From contig SYLK01000701.1 of NCBI GenBank assembly GCA_005809115.1, positions 1 to 7,885 on the forward strand: a DNA stretch of 7,885 nt. Reading direction: 5' to 3'. A program made the translations under genes and the position numbers. The stretch comes from Planctomyces sp. GTDB lineage: Bacteria; Planctomycetota; Planctomycetia; Planctomycetales; Planctomycetaceae. Under the pieces are notes generated by a model. That model saw only the letters and a program-made list of their open reading frames with translations. It did not search any database and was not told the origin of the DNA. Positions 1 to 5,756 of this stretch are shown here, piece after piece. Position 1 is the first letter of the stretch, and the number at the start of each line of letters is the position of its first letter.

Positions 1-483
1 CGGTCCCATGTACGCCGGCCCCAGTCCCCGGGCTCCGATCGATACGAACAGCGGAAAATCCGACCGGGGATTCTCGTGCGATACAACCGCACCCAGCGCG
101 GGACGAGGAAACGCCTGAACCAGCGGATATCCGGTGTGCAGGAAATACTGACCCCGGTCATGGTCGCCCTCCGGTGAGGTCAGACTGCGGATGATGCTCA
201 GCCGATCCATCCGCTTCGCGATCTCCGGCAGACTCGACGCAATCTCGATCCCCGGGACGGCCGTCCGGATCGCCGTCGTCGGGCCTCCGGTGGATGTCCC
301 GGGCCGCGGGTCGAAGGTGTCCAGCTGGCTTGGTCCGCCCCCCATCCAGAGGACGACGCAGCGCTTTGTGCGACGCACGGACTCGGCAGCAAACAACTGC
401 TGGCAATCATGCTTCAGGGCCAGGGCAAAAAGTCCCCCGAGCGATCCGCGAACAAACTGGCGACGCGTGGCATTGAGCTGCAT
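1..483 (-). CDS. DUF1501 family exported protein, N-terminal part (gene runs off window start)
   Basis: The first 161 codons are present, and the frame is still open at the window edge. Family members are usually about 430-480 residues, so roughly a third is visible. The protein starts with a twin-arginine-type leader: R7-R8-Q-F-V, a short hydrophobic stretch at about residues 13-23, and a likely cleavage near A32-A33. The conserved N-terminal block of DUF1501 follows, with VVLWMGGGPSQLDTFDP at 43-59, the segment EIAKRMDRLSIIRSL at 87-101, and GDHDRGQYFLHTGYP at 106-120. DUF1501 belongs to the alkaline phosphatase/sulfatase-like superfamily; its substrate is not established. The start is supported by AAAGGA (492-497) eight bases upstream. 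In planctomycetes DUF1501 genes normally sit just downstream of a DUF1549/DUF1553 gene, as here, so the pair is expected to act together outside the cytoplasm. The family call is firm; the biochemical role is unknown. Confidence 0.93.
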   Translation of the reverse strand, partial: MQLNATRRQFVRGSLGGLFALALKHDCQQLFAAESVRRTKRCVVLWMGGGPSQLDTFDPRPGTSTGGPTTAIRTAVPGIEIASSLPEIAKRMDRLSIIRSLTSPEGDHDRGQYFLHTGYPLVQAFPRPALGAVVSHENPRSDFPLFVSIGARGLGPAYMGP

Positions 484-491
484 GACGAAGA

Positions 492-497
492 TCCTTT
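492..497 (-). promoter_or_regulatory. Ribosome binding site of the DUF1501 gene
   Basis: On the minus strand this reads AAAGGA, eight bases before the ATG at 483. It fits the start that gives the intact twin-arginine leader. Confidence 0.6.
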
Positions 498-577
498 CAG
501 GACAGAAGATACGCGGGCCGATCTGCCGAGCCGTCTCGCCCGGACCGATCCGGCATGTCTGGCACTCAGATGGACAG

Positions 578-592
578 CGCCACTTCGTGGCG
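578..592 (-). other. Short perfect hairpin in the DUF1501 leader
   Basis: On the minus strand the six-base arms CGCCAC and GTGGCG flank a three-base loop. The hairpin lies about 95 bases upstream of the DUF1501 start, so it would be in the untranslated leader of any transcript entering that gene. No U-tract follows, so it does not look like an intrinsic terminator. A role in stability or processing is possible but unproven. Confidence 0.4.
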
Positions 593-624
593 TGAATCGG
601 TTGTAACGCCACATTCAGGAATTG

Positions 625-634
625 TTTACGTAAA
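625..634. promoter_or_regulatory. AT-rich 10-base palindrome, possible operator
   Basis: TTTACGTAAA is a perfect palindrome in a locally AT-rich stretch upstream of the DUF1501 gene, just outside the inverted-repeat element that starts near 641. Such a site could bind a dimeric regulator. I found no convincing -35/-10 pair around it, so this is only a candidate. Confidence 0.25.
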
Positions 635-640
635 TTGATG

Positions 641-776
641 TTCCTTCTCCCCCGAGAGGAGAGGAGATGCCCGCAGGGCGGATGAGGGGGGGTTGTTCGC
701 GTCTGTCGCGTGAAAAACCCCTAACACAATTGCCCCCTCACCCTGACCCTCTCCCCCGAGTACAGGGGAGAGGGGA
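641..776. repeat. Purine/pyrimidine-rich inverted-repeat element between the DUF1549 and DUF1501 genes
   Basis: Two related units face each other. The left unit (about 641-692) runs from CCTTCTCCCCCGAGAGGAG through a small GCCC-GCA-GGGC hairpin (669-679) to GGATGAGGGGGG. The right unit (about 731-775) starts with CCCCCTCACCC and ends in a perfect hairpin with arms CCCTCTCCCC (747-756) and GGGGAGAGGG (765-774) and an eight-base loop. Read on the opposite strand, the right unit resembles the left: a pyrimidine arm, a purine arm, then G(A)TGAGGGGG. The whole therefore looks like a head-to-head pair of REP-like units or a small non-autonomous palindromic element. It occupies most of the 313-base gap between two genes that usually adjoin. 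Similar CT/GA-rich hairpins are common between genes in GC-rich bacteria. No coding sequence is present in this gap. Confidence 0.6.
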
Positions 777-796
777 CTCAATCTGGCGCTGTCCAC

Positions 797-2146
797 TTAG
801 TGATTGAACGCAAACTCATTCGAATGGAGCAGGATAAATGAGACTTCCCGAGCGGTGTGGTGAGCAAATTCCGCCAGTTCGTCCACAGTCGGCTGACGCC
901 CCAGAATCCGAATGAACAGGTCCTCGGTCCGCTGCGTCGGCGCTTCGACCGATTCGACAAGTCGCGACATCAGTCCCTGAACCGTTTCGCGGTACTCCCA
1001 CGTTGCGCTGAAGTCGCCGTCGATCGCTTCACCGTAAAATGTGCGGATAAAATCGTCCCGTTCTTCCGGATTCACTGCACGATCGGTCGCCACAGTCATT
1101 GATGCATACCATTGCTCGGGAGTCAGCGGTTTGATCGTCCGCACCGCAAACAATTGCTGCCGCGGTGCGTCTCCGAGCCCGGCGATCGACTGGAACTGGT
1201 AGACCTGAGAGCCGCAGATCAGGCGGATCATGTGGCGGATATCGAATTGGCTGCGGACGGCCTCGTCGGTCAGCCAGTCCAGCACCGCGGGCACGGCCGC
1301 CGGATTGTCGCGACTGACGTCATCTACCGGATGCACGATCCCGCGTCCCAGCAGGTCATACCAGATGCGATTGACAAAGTTCCGGGCAAACGGTCGGCTG
1401 TGAATCAGAAACAACCCGAACTCCGACCGCCACTGATTAGTCCGCGGCTCCGCTCCCGTAAGGAACCGCGGTCGTTCGGAGGGCTCGACCTCACGGATCA
1501 CGTTGATCAGTCGCACGTTCCCGGGCGAAACGTCCTGACGTTCCGTTGCTTCGAAGAATCGATTCATCCGCCGAAAGTCGTCCTGCGTCCAGCGGTCGAA
1601 CGGATGATCATGGCAGCGGGCACAGTCGAGGCGAATGCCCAGAAACGCGCGTGAGACTTTCACGACCGGCTCGTCCGGATACCGCAGCAGGAAATTGACC
1701 GGCCCGCTGAAGACGGATTCTCCCGTCGACGAGACCAGCTCATGGACGATCTGGTCGTACGCCCGTCCGGCCGTCAACTGCTGCTCCAGCCACTGAGCCA
1801 GCGTTTCGCGATCGGTCGAGTCATCCGCATAGCCGAACAGTCGCGTCGTCCAGGTGTCCGCCTGATGTCGGCAGAAGTCTGCGCTGGCCAGCAATCGCTC
1901 GATCGCTGCCGTCCGATCCGGATGCTCCAGAAACACCGACCGCTCCGCCGGCGTCGGAATTCGCCCGATCAGGTCGAGCGACAGACGGCGCAGGAACTGT
2001 TCGTCGGTGCAGAGCGGTGCTGGTTCCAGTCCGTGCTCGTGCCACACGGTCCGCAGCAGCTGATCGATCGCGCCGACAGGCGTGTCACCCGCCCACGCCG
2101 TGTCAGCACACAGGAAACACGTCAATATCAGCAGGCATCGGGTCAT
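797..2146 (-). CDS. Compact DUF1549/DUF1553 (PSCyt2/PSD1) exported protein
   Basis: This 449-residue protein has a Sec-type signal peptide: MTR, then a hydrophobic segment at 4-18 ending in AWAG around residues 17-20. The N-terminal DUF1549 domain (about 27-200) holds RRLSLDLIGRIPTPAE at 53-68 and the signature CARCHDHPFDRW at 175-186, whose CxxCH resembles a haem or metal site. The C-terminal DUF1553 domain (about 235-445) has FARNFVNRIWYDLLGRG at 253-269, the V-D-D-V-S-R-D-NP segment at 274-282, and the typical ending HSNEFAFNH. Most relatives are 700 to over 1000 residues with extra cytochrome-like or carbohydrate-binding domains; this one is stripped to the two core domains. The ATG at 2146 is chosen because AAGGAG (2153-2158) lies six bases upstream and the signal peptide starts there. 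The frame is open for 47 more codons upstream, but those show no signal-like order. The function of the family is not known; it is thought to act outside the cytoplasmic membrane with DUF1501 partners. Confidence 0.93.
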   Translation of the reverse strand: MTRCLLILTCFLCADTAWAGDTPVGAIDQLLRTVWHEHGLEPAPLCTDEQFLRRLSLDLIGRIPTPAERSVFLEHPDRTAAIERLLASADFCRHQADTWTTRLFGYADDSTDRETLAQWLEQQLTAGRAYDQIVHELVSSTGESVFSGPVNFLLRYPDEPVVKVSRAFLGIRLDCARCHDHPFDRWTQDDFRRMNRFFEATERQDVSPGNVRLINVIREVEPSERPRFLTGAEPRTNQWRSEFGLFLIHSRPFARNFVNRIWYDLLGRGIVHPVDDVSRDNPAAVPAVLDWLTDEAVRSQFDIRHMIRLICGSQVYQFQSIAGLGDAPRQQLFAVRTIKPLTPEQWYASMTVATDRAVNPEERDDFIRTFYGEAIDGDFSATWEYRETVQGLMSRLVESVEAPTQRTEDLFIRILGRQPTVDELAEFAHHTAREVSFILLHSNEFAFNH

Positions 2147-2152
2147 GCAGGA

Positions 2153-2158
2153 CTCCTT
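2153..2158 (-). promoter_or_regulatory. Ribosome binding site deciding the DUF1549 start
   Basis: A perfect AAGGAG on the minus strand ends six bases before the ATG at 2146. It settles the start in favour of the signal-peptide methionine over the upstream in-frame methionine at 2287. Confidence 0.75.
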
Positions 2159-2177
2159 CTCTCGCCAGCGCCACTTC

Positions 2178-2192
2178 ACAACAATACGTTGT
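2178..2192. promoter_or_regulatory. Inverted repeat upstream of the DUF1549 gene, possible operator
   Basis: The arms ACAAC (2178-2182) and GTTGT (2188-2192) flank five bases. On the minus strand the surroundings read ATTACAAC, five bases, GTTGTGAA, so the outer half-sites TTACAA and TTGTGA are also nearly complementary. It lies 32-46 bases before the DUF1549 ATG, where an operator could act. The half-sites differ from the GACA/TGTC ones upstream of the repressor gene, so there is no good reason to assign it to that repressor. No strong promoter was seen in the 154-base gap. Confidence 0.25.
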
Positions 2193-2300
2193 AATGACCA
2201 TGTATCCAGGAATGTCCCTGAGGCTCTGGCAAAACCAGTGCTGGCTCCCGCGGCCCTGTGAAAAACCCTGCGAAATATGACGGACAAAATGCACTATGCT

Positions 2301-5105
2301 TCAGAAATCCGACTTTGAAAATTCCTTTTCGACTTCGGCCGCCTGGGCAATCACTTCGACAACGACATCACCGGCCCAGTCCCGCAGCACCAGGCCGTCG
2401 GAAGTCTCCTCGAAGTGTTCGGCGAACCAGAGCTGCAGTCCGTCGACTTCGGGGCGTTCAGCCGACTGCTCGACCAGTTCCGCAAGCAGCAGCTTCCCGA
2501 CCAGCGACTGCATCGCGGCCCTGAGATTCGAGTCGGCGGGTCGGACTGCAGCTTCGTCAATCAGTCGACCGCGTCGGCGGAGGTCACGGAACTGCCGAAA
2601 ATACTCTTCGGCGAGATTCTTCACATCCTGGGTCGATTCGCTCGCAATTTCGTACCGGCCCGCCGGATCCAGAGTCACTATCGCAGTGAGCCATTCACGG
2701 GCAGCGGTGTCGGCGGGAACCGGACGATAATCCATCTCGTGAGCAACCAGCATCAGAGCGACATCGGTTTTCAGGAACGCCTTCAGTCGCCCATGCAGTT
2801 CATCCGACTCTTCGATTCCGTCAGCCAGCCGATGCAGTGGTTCCGCCAGGGACTGACGGTTTTCCCAGACGCTGACAAAACGCTGGACGATTTCCTGCAG
2901 CGCTTTGAAGTCTTCGCTTTCGAGATTCAGCCTCAGGCCCGCCGCGGTGTCGCTGGTCGCCTCTTCCAGCTGGGCGAACAGGCTCTCCAGTGCCTCGTCG
3001 TCCAGCTGCGACTCTTCGGAAATGTGACTGAACACGACGTACCTGGCGAACTCCGGGCGAGCCAGGATTCCGGCGAACTGCCGATGCACGTCGTCGTCCT
3101 TTACGAGATCGTCTGCCCAGGCAGCCAGTTCCTTCTCAAAGCGCTGCAGTACGGAGCTGATCTGACTGGCGAAGGCCAGTCGTCGCTCGACCAGCAGCCG
3201 CCGGGCCGGACGAATCAAATAACCTCCCTGTCGGGTTCGCACAAGGTACTCTTCAAAGAGTTCCGCCAGCTCGTTGATTCCCGGGTGGAGACGCGCACGC
3301 AGCTCATCCTGACAGACCACGGCCGCAGCCGCTTCATGCTGCAGGAACCGCCGGAGCAGCAATGCAACCTCAGACCGCTCCGCCTCCGGCTTCTCGTCGA
3401 TGGCCTCGGCGACCTCCCGGAACACAGCACCTGTGGCCTTCTCGTCCTCGACCCCGGTCTTCACCGCACTGAGGTACTCGGTGATCGCCGCGCCCTTTTC
3501 GGGCCTGACGGTCCAGGATTTGCCACTGCAGTCGAAATACCGCTCCAGGAACTGCTCCCAGAGTGATGCGGGATCGATGATGCTCTCGGCATTCTGCGCC
3601 TGCACAGCCGCCCGATCAGCCATCACGATTTCCCCCATCGGGCTCTGAATGAGAGCGACAAACTTCTGCAGGTTCTCGTTGTCACCGACAACAATCCGTG
3701 AGGCGATTTCGGCGAGAGGTGAGGTCGGCGGTTCTGCCGGTGTCGCGTGAGTCTCTGCAGCGCCCTCCGGCGGCGCTGCATTTTCTGCCGCCACAAGCGC
3801 GCCGGCAGACTGCTCGACCGTCGGCGTGAACTGAATTCTCACGCCGCCCACCACCGCGAACATCACCAGCAGTCCGGCCCACACACACTTCTGCATCAGC
3901 GGATCTCCCTCAGATTTCAAGGCCACAAGTCTTCGCACGCGTCGAAACAACGGCCCTCCGGTGGCCGACAAAGCCAGCATCGGCGACTTCTCACCTGCCT
4001 GTGCAGCCGCCAGCAGCGCATTCGCCAGCTGTGTCACGCGACCCGGTGCCTCGTCAGCCATCCACGTATCACAGGACCACTCCGCCGACTCGTCGAATCG
4101 CGCAGCCGATATCCAGGCAAACGGATTGAACCAGTGAAGCGCCACAACCAGCCGGGCCAGCAGCGATTTCCACAAATCACCACGTCGCAGATGACACAGT
4201 TCATGGTGCAGAACCGCCGTCCGCTCCCCGGCCGACAGACGATTCCATAACCGGTGCGGCACCACCACACGGTGGCCACGGGGAGTCCAGCACAGAAATG
4301 GCCCCAGCTGCGGATGCAGTTCCAGTCGGACCGGATGACTCAGCCCCAGCTCCAGACAGAGATCCTGCAGCTCCCCGGCCAGGCTGCCACGCGCGGCCCG
4401 ACAGCGCGACAGCGCCCGATTCAGGAGTATGTAATCCCGCATCAGTGCACCGATCATTACCAACAGTCCGCAAGCCCAGACAACCATCAGAAACACGTAC
4501 CACGGGACCAACGTCAGCTCGCGGAAAAGCCAGCCGACAGCAACAGCCGGATCACTTCCGAATGACGCGCTGCCTGAGGTCGATTCCCGTCGCGTGTCTG
4601 ACCCCGATCCCACGGCCGCCACGGCCACCGCTTCTTCCGCAAACTCATCGACCACGGCAGACGGCGAACCTCGCATCGGACTCGACACCGGCGCGGCCCC
4701 GGCCGTGACCTCAGCATCAGCCGGACGAACCCCGGCATCAGCCGGACGAGCCCCGGCATCAGGGATCAGCGGAGTCGTGAATTGCGTCGCATCAGCGGAG
4801 ACCGGAACTGTCACCGCTGGCGGAATATCGCGGGGCAGCACCGGAACTTCAGTCGGCGCGAATCGCCACGCAGGGGTCTCCGACAGCGACTGACTCACCA
4901 GAGGCGCCGACAGCCAGGTCGGCAGTTTCACATTCCACGAACAGGGAAACAGCATCACTCCCTGAATCAGAACCACGCCCCACGCCAGCCGGTGCCAGCG
5001 GGGATTCAGCAGCGGTCGCCACCGCATCAGCAGCAACACACCGCAGCCACTGACAAGCAGCAGCACACTGGCACGAACGATCAGCAGCATCCAGTCGTCC
5101 GACAT
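2301..5105 (-). CDS. BlaR1/MecR1-like M56 membrane metalloprotease with a novel C-terminal extension
   Basis: This 934-residue integral membrane protein is a candidate signal transducer. Likely membrane segments lie at about 6-27, 39-56, 197-221 and 405-424. The M56 zinc-protease domain lies between segments 3 and 4, which is cytoplasmic in BlaR1. It has HELCH at 301-305 as the zinc site, then RRGD, HWFNPFAWIS at 324-333, and E342-x-x-C345-D346, matching the family E-x-x-C-D block. The loop between segments 2 and 3 (57-195) is long, rich in Pro/Ala, and contains seven-residue repeats. After segment 4 come about 500 residues (430-934) that are mostly charged and probably helical; I recognise no penicillin-binding, VWA or other known sensor domain there. 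BlaR1 itself is about 585-600 residues. The start is the ATG three bases after the repressor stop, with GAGGAG (5115-5120) nine bases upstream. The close coupling points to a joint mRNA, with the repressor as the likely downstream target. The protease domain is certain; the sensed signal is unknown. Confidence 0.9.
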   Translation of the reverse strand: MSDDWMLLIVRASVLLLVSGCGVLLLMRWRPLLNPRWHRLAWGVVLIQGVMLFPCSWNVKLPTWLSAPLVSQSLSETPAWRFAPTEVPVLPRDIPPAVTVPVSADATQFTTPLIPDAGARPADAGVRPADAEVTAGAAPVSSPMRGSPSAVVDEFAEEAVAVAAVGSGSDTRRESTSGSASFGSDPAVAVGWLFRELTLVPWYVFLMVVWACGLLVMIGALMRDYILLNRALSRCRAARGSLAGELQDLCLELGLSHPVRLELHPQLGPFLCWTPRGHRVVVPHRLWNRLSAGERTAVLHHELCHLRRGDLWKSLLARLVVALHWFNPFAWISAARFDESAEWSCDTWMADEAPGRVTQLANALLAAAQAGEKSPMLALSATGGPLFRRVRRLVALKSEGDPLMQKCVWAGLLVMFAVVGGVRIQFTPTVEQSAGALVAAENAAPPEGAAETHATPAEPPTSPLAEIASRIVVGDNENLQKFVALIQSPMGEIVMADRAAVQAQNAESIIDPASLWEQFLERYFDCSGKSWTVRPEKGAAITEYLSAVKTGVEDEKATGAVFREVAEAIDEKPEAERSEVALLLRRFLQHEAAAAVVCQDELRARLHPGINELAELFEEYLVRTRQGGYLIRPARRLLVERRLAFASQISSVLQRFEKELAAWADDLVKDDDVHRQFAGILARPEFARYVVFSHISEESQLDDEALESLFAQLEEATSDTAAGLRLNLESEDFKALQEIVQRFVSVWENRQSLAEPLHRLADGIEESDELHGRLKAFLKTDVALMLVAHEMDYRPVPADTAAREWLTAIVTLDPAGRYEIASESTQDVKNLAEEYFRQFRDLRRRGRLIDEAAVRPADSNLRAAMQSLVGKLLLAELVEQSAERPEVDGLQLWFAEHFEETSDGLVLRDWAGDVVVEVIAQAAEVEKEFSKSDF
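4714..4763. repeat. 21-base tandem repeat inside the M56 gene
   Basis: Two nearly identical 21-base units (4714-4734 and 4735-4755, one base different) are followed by the first bases of a third. They encode the seven-residue unit ADAG(A/V)RP in the loop between membrane segments 2 and 3, at about residues 115-131. The unit length is a multiple of three, so copy number can change without breaking the frame. Confidence 0.75.
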
Positions 5106-5108
5106 CGC

Positions 5109-5510
5109 TCATTGCTCCTCGTTCTGCTGCTGATGGCGGCGCTCGGCGTCGCGAATCAGATTCCTGAGTTCGGTCAGCTCCCCCTGAGTCAGACTCGCTG
5201 CCTGAACCAGATGCGCCACGAGTGGAACGACCGACCCCTGCGCCACCTTGCTGACGAAATGGTCCAGCTGAGTTTCGCGAACTGCGGCCGATTCGAGCAC
5301 CGCGGCGTACCGCGTCGGCTGCCGACCCGATTTCGCCTTCTCCACCCAGCCCTTGTCCACCAGCCGATTCAGCCGAGTCTGCACGGTGGTGTAGCCCACC
5401 TCGCGCCCCACCTGATCATGGACTTCCGAGAGCGACAAGGCTCCACGCTCCCAGAGCAGATTGAGCAACTCCAGCTCACCTGAGGTCGGATTCGCCCGCT
5501 GACGACTCAT
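5109..5510 (-). CDS. BlaI/MecI/CopY-family winged-helix repressor
   Basis: This 133-residue cytoplasmic transcription repressor is close to the usual 120-130 residues of the family. The winged helix-turn-helix covers about residues 8-70, with ELELLNLLWERGALSLSEV at 12-30 as the first helices, YTTVQTRLNRLVDKGW at 40-55 containing the recognition helix typical of BlaI/MecI, and a basic wing at 58-68 (KAKSGRQPTRY). The C-terminal part (about 80-125) is helical and should mediate dimerisation; the tail is rich in Gln and Glu. BlaI-type proteins bind dyads with a TACA/TGTA core and are released when the partner M56 protease is activated. The partner follows three bases downstream. GAGGGAG (5521-5527) precedes the ATG by ten bases. 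An inverted repeat lies inside its own promoter, so self-repression is likely. The family is certain; the inducing signal is not known, and nothing here shows a link to beta-lactams. Confidence 0.94.
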   Translation of the reverse strand: MSRQRANPTSGELELLNLLWERGALSLSEVHDQVGREVGYTTVQTRLNRLVDKGWVEKAKSGRQPTRYAAVLESAAVRETQLDHFVSKVAQGSVVPLVAHLVQAASLTQGELTELRNLIRDAERRHQQQNEEQ

Positions 5511-5580
5511 CAGAATTCAGCTCCCTCACAGAGATACCACAATCCTGGCCCGGTCAAGGCACAAACGACACTTGCTCGTC

Positions 5581-5608
5581 ATTTTATGACATGTGTCGTA
5601 TTTTGCAA
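5581..5608 (-). promoter_or_regulatory. Promoter of the repressor-protease operon
   Basis: On the minus strand TTGCAA (5603-5608) serves as -35 and TAAAAT (5581-5586) as -10, separated by 16 bases. The -10 differs from the sigma-70 consensus at one base. Transcription would start near 5574, giving a leader of about 64 bases before the repressor ATG. This is the best promoter match in the window. Confidence 0.6.
5585..5600. promoter_or_regulatory. Candidate operator for the BlaI-type repressor
   Basis: TATGACA-TG-TGTCGTA is an inverted repeat with six of seven arm positions complementary and a two-base centre. Its core GACAnnTGTC differs from the TACAnnTGTA core of CopY/BlaI-type operators only at the outer base of each half. 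It fills the spacer between the -35 and -10 boxes, where bound repressor would block RNA polymerase. A further half-site, ACGACAC at 5565-5571, lies just downstream of the expected transcription start and pairs perfectly with GTGTCGT at 5593-5599, so a second dimer might bind there. Confidence 0.55.
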
Positions 5609-5686
5609 GATTTCTGCGCGCGATTTTTTTCCAGCCTGTCCGTACGCGCACGATCCTTGCACATCGGGAGGCGGAAACTTGTGACC

Positions 5687-5710
5687 GTTCACGCGATAAT
5701 CACGCGGAAC
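5687..5710 (-). terminator. Possible hairpin terminator after the DUF6807 gene
   Basis: The arms GTTC(A)CGCG (5687-5695) and CGCGGAAC (5703-5710) pair over eight bases with one bulged A and a seven-base loop. The hairpin begins 46 bases past the DUF6807 stop and before the repressor promoter, where a terminator would be expected. No U-run follows on the minus strand, so intrinsic termination is doubtful. Confidence 0.3.
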
Positions 5711-5756
5711 GCCGTCCCATGCTCGCTACCCCAACGACGCGACGATGGTGTTGCTC

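Noticed and set aside
2147..2287. 47-codon upstream extension of the DUF1549 protein
   Set aside because: It would bury the signal peptide and the perfect AAGGAG before the ATG at 2146; the extra residues look like untranslated sequence.
3459..3470. SxxK followed by KTG (S546-A-V-K-T-G) in the protease C-terminal region, resembling penicillin-binding motifs
   Set aside because: In penicillin-binding sensors SxxK and KTG are far apart with an SxN motif between. Here they overlap in a charged helical context, so this is coincidence.
2415..3566. 383-codon open frame on the plus strand
   Set aside because: It lies entirely antisense to the M56 gene, encodes no recognisable domain, and is the kind of mirror frame that GC-rich codon usage produces.
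4849..5112. ATGA-overlapping alternative start just after the repressor gene
   Set aside because: The ATG overlapping the repressor stop leads into a frame of only 87 codons with no domain. The ATG at 5105 opens the M56 frame with a proper first membrane helix.
5611..5632. GC-rich palindrome followed by seven T on the plus strand, resembling a terminator
   Set aside because: GCGCGC has no loop to form a stem, and no plus-strand gene ends there.
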